Shown: positions 63,925 to 64,000 of the stretch, one piece after another | How positions within the stretch are numbered: position 1 is the stretch's first letter | Layout: each line of letters opens with the position of its first letter | Assembly (NCBI RefSeq): GCF_023156385.1 | Contig: NZ_JAKZAK010000009.1 | Location: 109,603-173,602, forward strand | DNA: 64,000 nt | Reading direction: 5' to 3' | Origin: Marinobacter xestospongiae | GTDB lineage: Bacteria; Pseudomonadota; Gammaproteobacteria; Pseudomonadales; Oleiphilaceae | Program-made: the position numbers and the translations under genes | Notes under the pieces: generated by a model | What the model was told of the DNA's origin: nothing | The model's database searches: none | The model's input: the letters and a program-made list of their open reading frames with translations, nothing else

Positions 63925-64000
63925 GTGTCCCGTCTGGTTAATTCGTTGACTTACTGAGCCACTGACAACCCGAAGAGCTAGGCGTGCTGGTGAAGGTTTG
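63925..64000 (+). repeat. structured repeat element, copy 3, cut by window end
   Basis: The first 76 bases of the element are present in copy-1 orientation and are nearly identical to copy 1 (terminal repeat, hairpin 1 arm GAGCCACTGACAACCCGAA, start of the conserved loop). It begins 18 bases after the stop of the preceding gene. Confidence 0.9.

Noticed and set aside
1..64000. CRISPR arrays, tRNA or rRNA genes, IS transposases
   Set aside because: No regularly spaced short repeats, cloverleaf sequences, rRNA motifs or transposase ORFs were seen.

Overview
This window is a GC-rich gammaproteobacterial chromosome. The conserved order trpG-trpD-trpC, then a Crp/Vfr regulator, an OsmC-family protein and speD, is the order known from Pseudomonas and related marine genera. 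I infer a Pseudomonas/Alcanivorax/Marinobacter-type host; the genus cannot be settled from the sequence alone.

Region 1 (1-18.1 kb) is a phage-derived island read mostly leftward. From right to left it holds a CI/LexA-type repressor facing a small cro-position gene across three spaced operators, a replication pair (wHTH initiator-like protein and DnaB-like helicase), a small wHTH gene, a Q-like late regulator followed by a promoter and two terminators, a lysis cassette (endolysin, holin, overlapping Rz/Rz1 spanins), and then directly a siphophage-type tail module: terminator-like protein, tube, tape measure and tail-tip proteins, running off the left edge. No integrase, terminase, portal, protease or capsid gene is visible. 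The island lies on the trpG side of the same locus that carries the R/F pyocins (trpE-trpG) in P. aeruginosa, so it may be a headless tailocin-like element or a decayed prophage.

Region 2 (18.4-29.9 kb, leftward) is a siderophore-type iron-uptake locus: binding protein, two FecCD-type permeases, an ATPase, a TonB-dependent receptor, two AraC regulators, and a pair of membrane-ATPase ABC proteins resembling YbtPQ/PchHI. Fur-box-like sites precede the receptor and one regulator.

Region 3 (30.1-32.7 kb) is trpGDC. Region 4 (32.7-45 kb) is accessory: a MATE transporter, three GST-like proteins, a DUF2218 protein, an alpha/beta hydrolase, an M14-type peptidase, two lipoproteins, an AraC regulator and a fatty-acid-hydroxylase-like protein. 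Region 5 (43-51.4 kb) is a second siderophore locus: a TonB receptor divergent from AraC-MFS-FecCD-FecCD-ATPase-binding protein. Region 6 (51.5-57.9 kb) carries hydrolases, a molybdate operon (ModE-like regulator, ModE box, modABC), a DUF938 protein and a DUF2780 protein. Region 7 (58-64 kb) is vfr/crp, osmC, speD, azoR, a pirin and two unrecognised envelope proteins.

The most unusual signal is a family of about 264-bp intergenic elements (32768-33031, 39215-39476 inverted, and one cut by the window end from 63925). Each has about 31-bp terminal inverted repeats enclosing two long hairpins. Between copies, hairpin stems differ in sequence but remain complementary, while loops and the junction are conserved.
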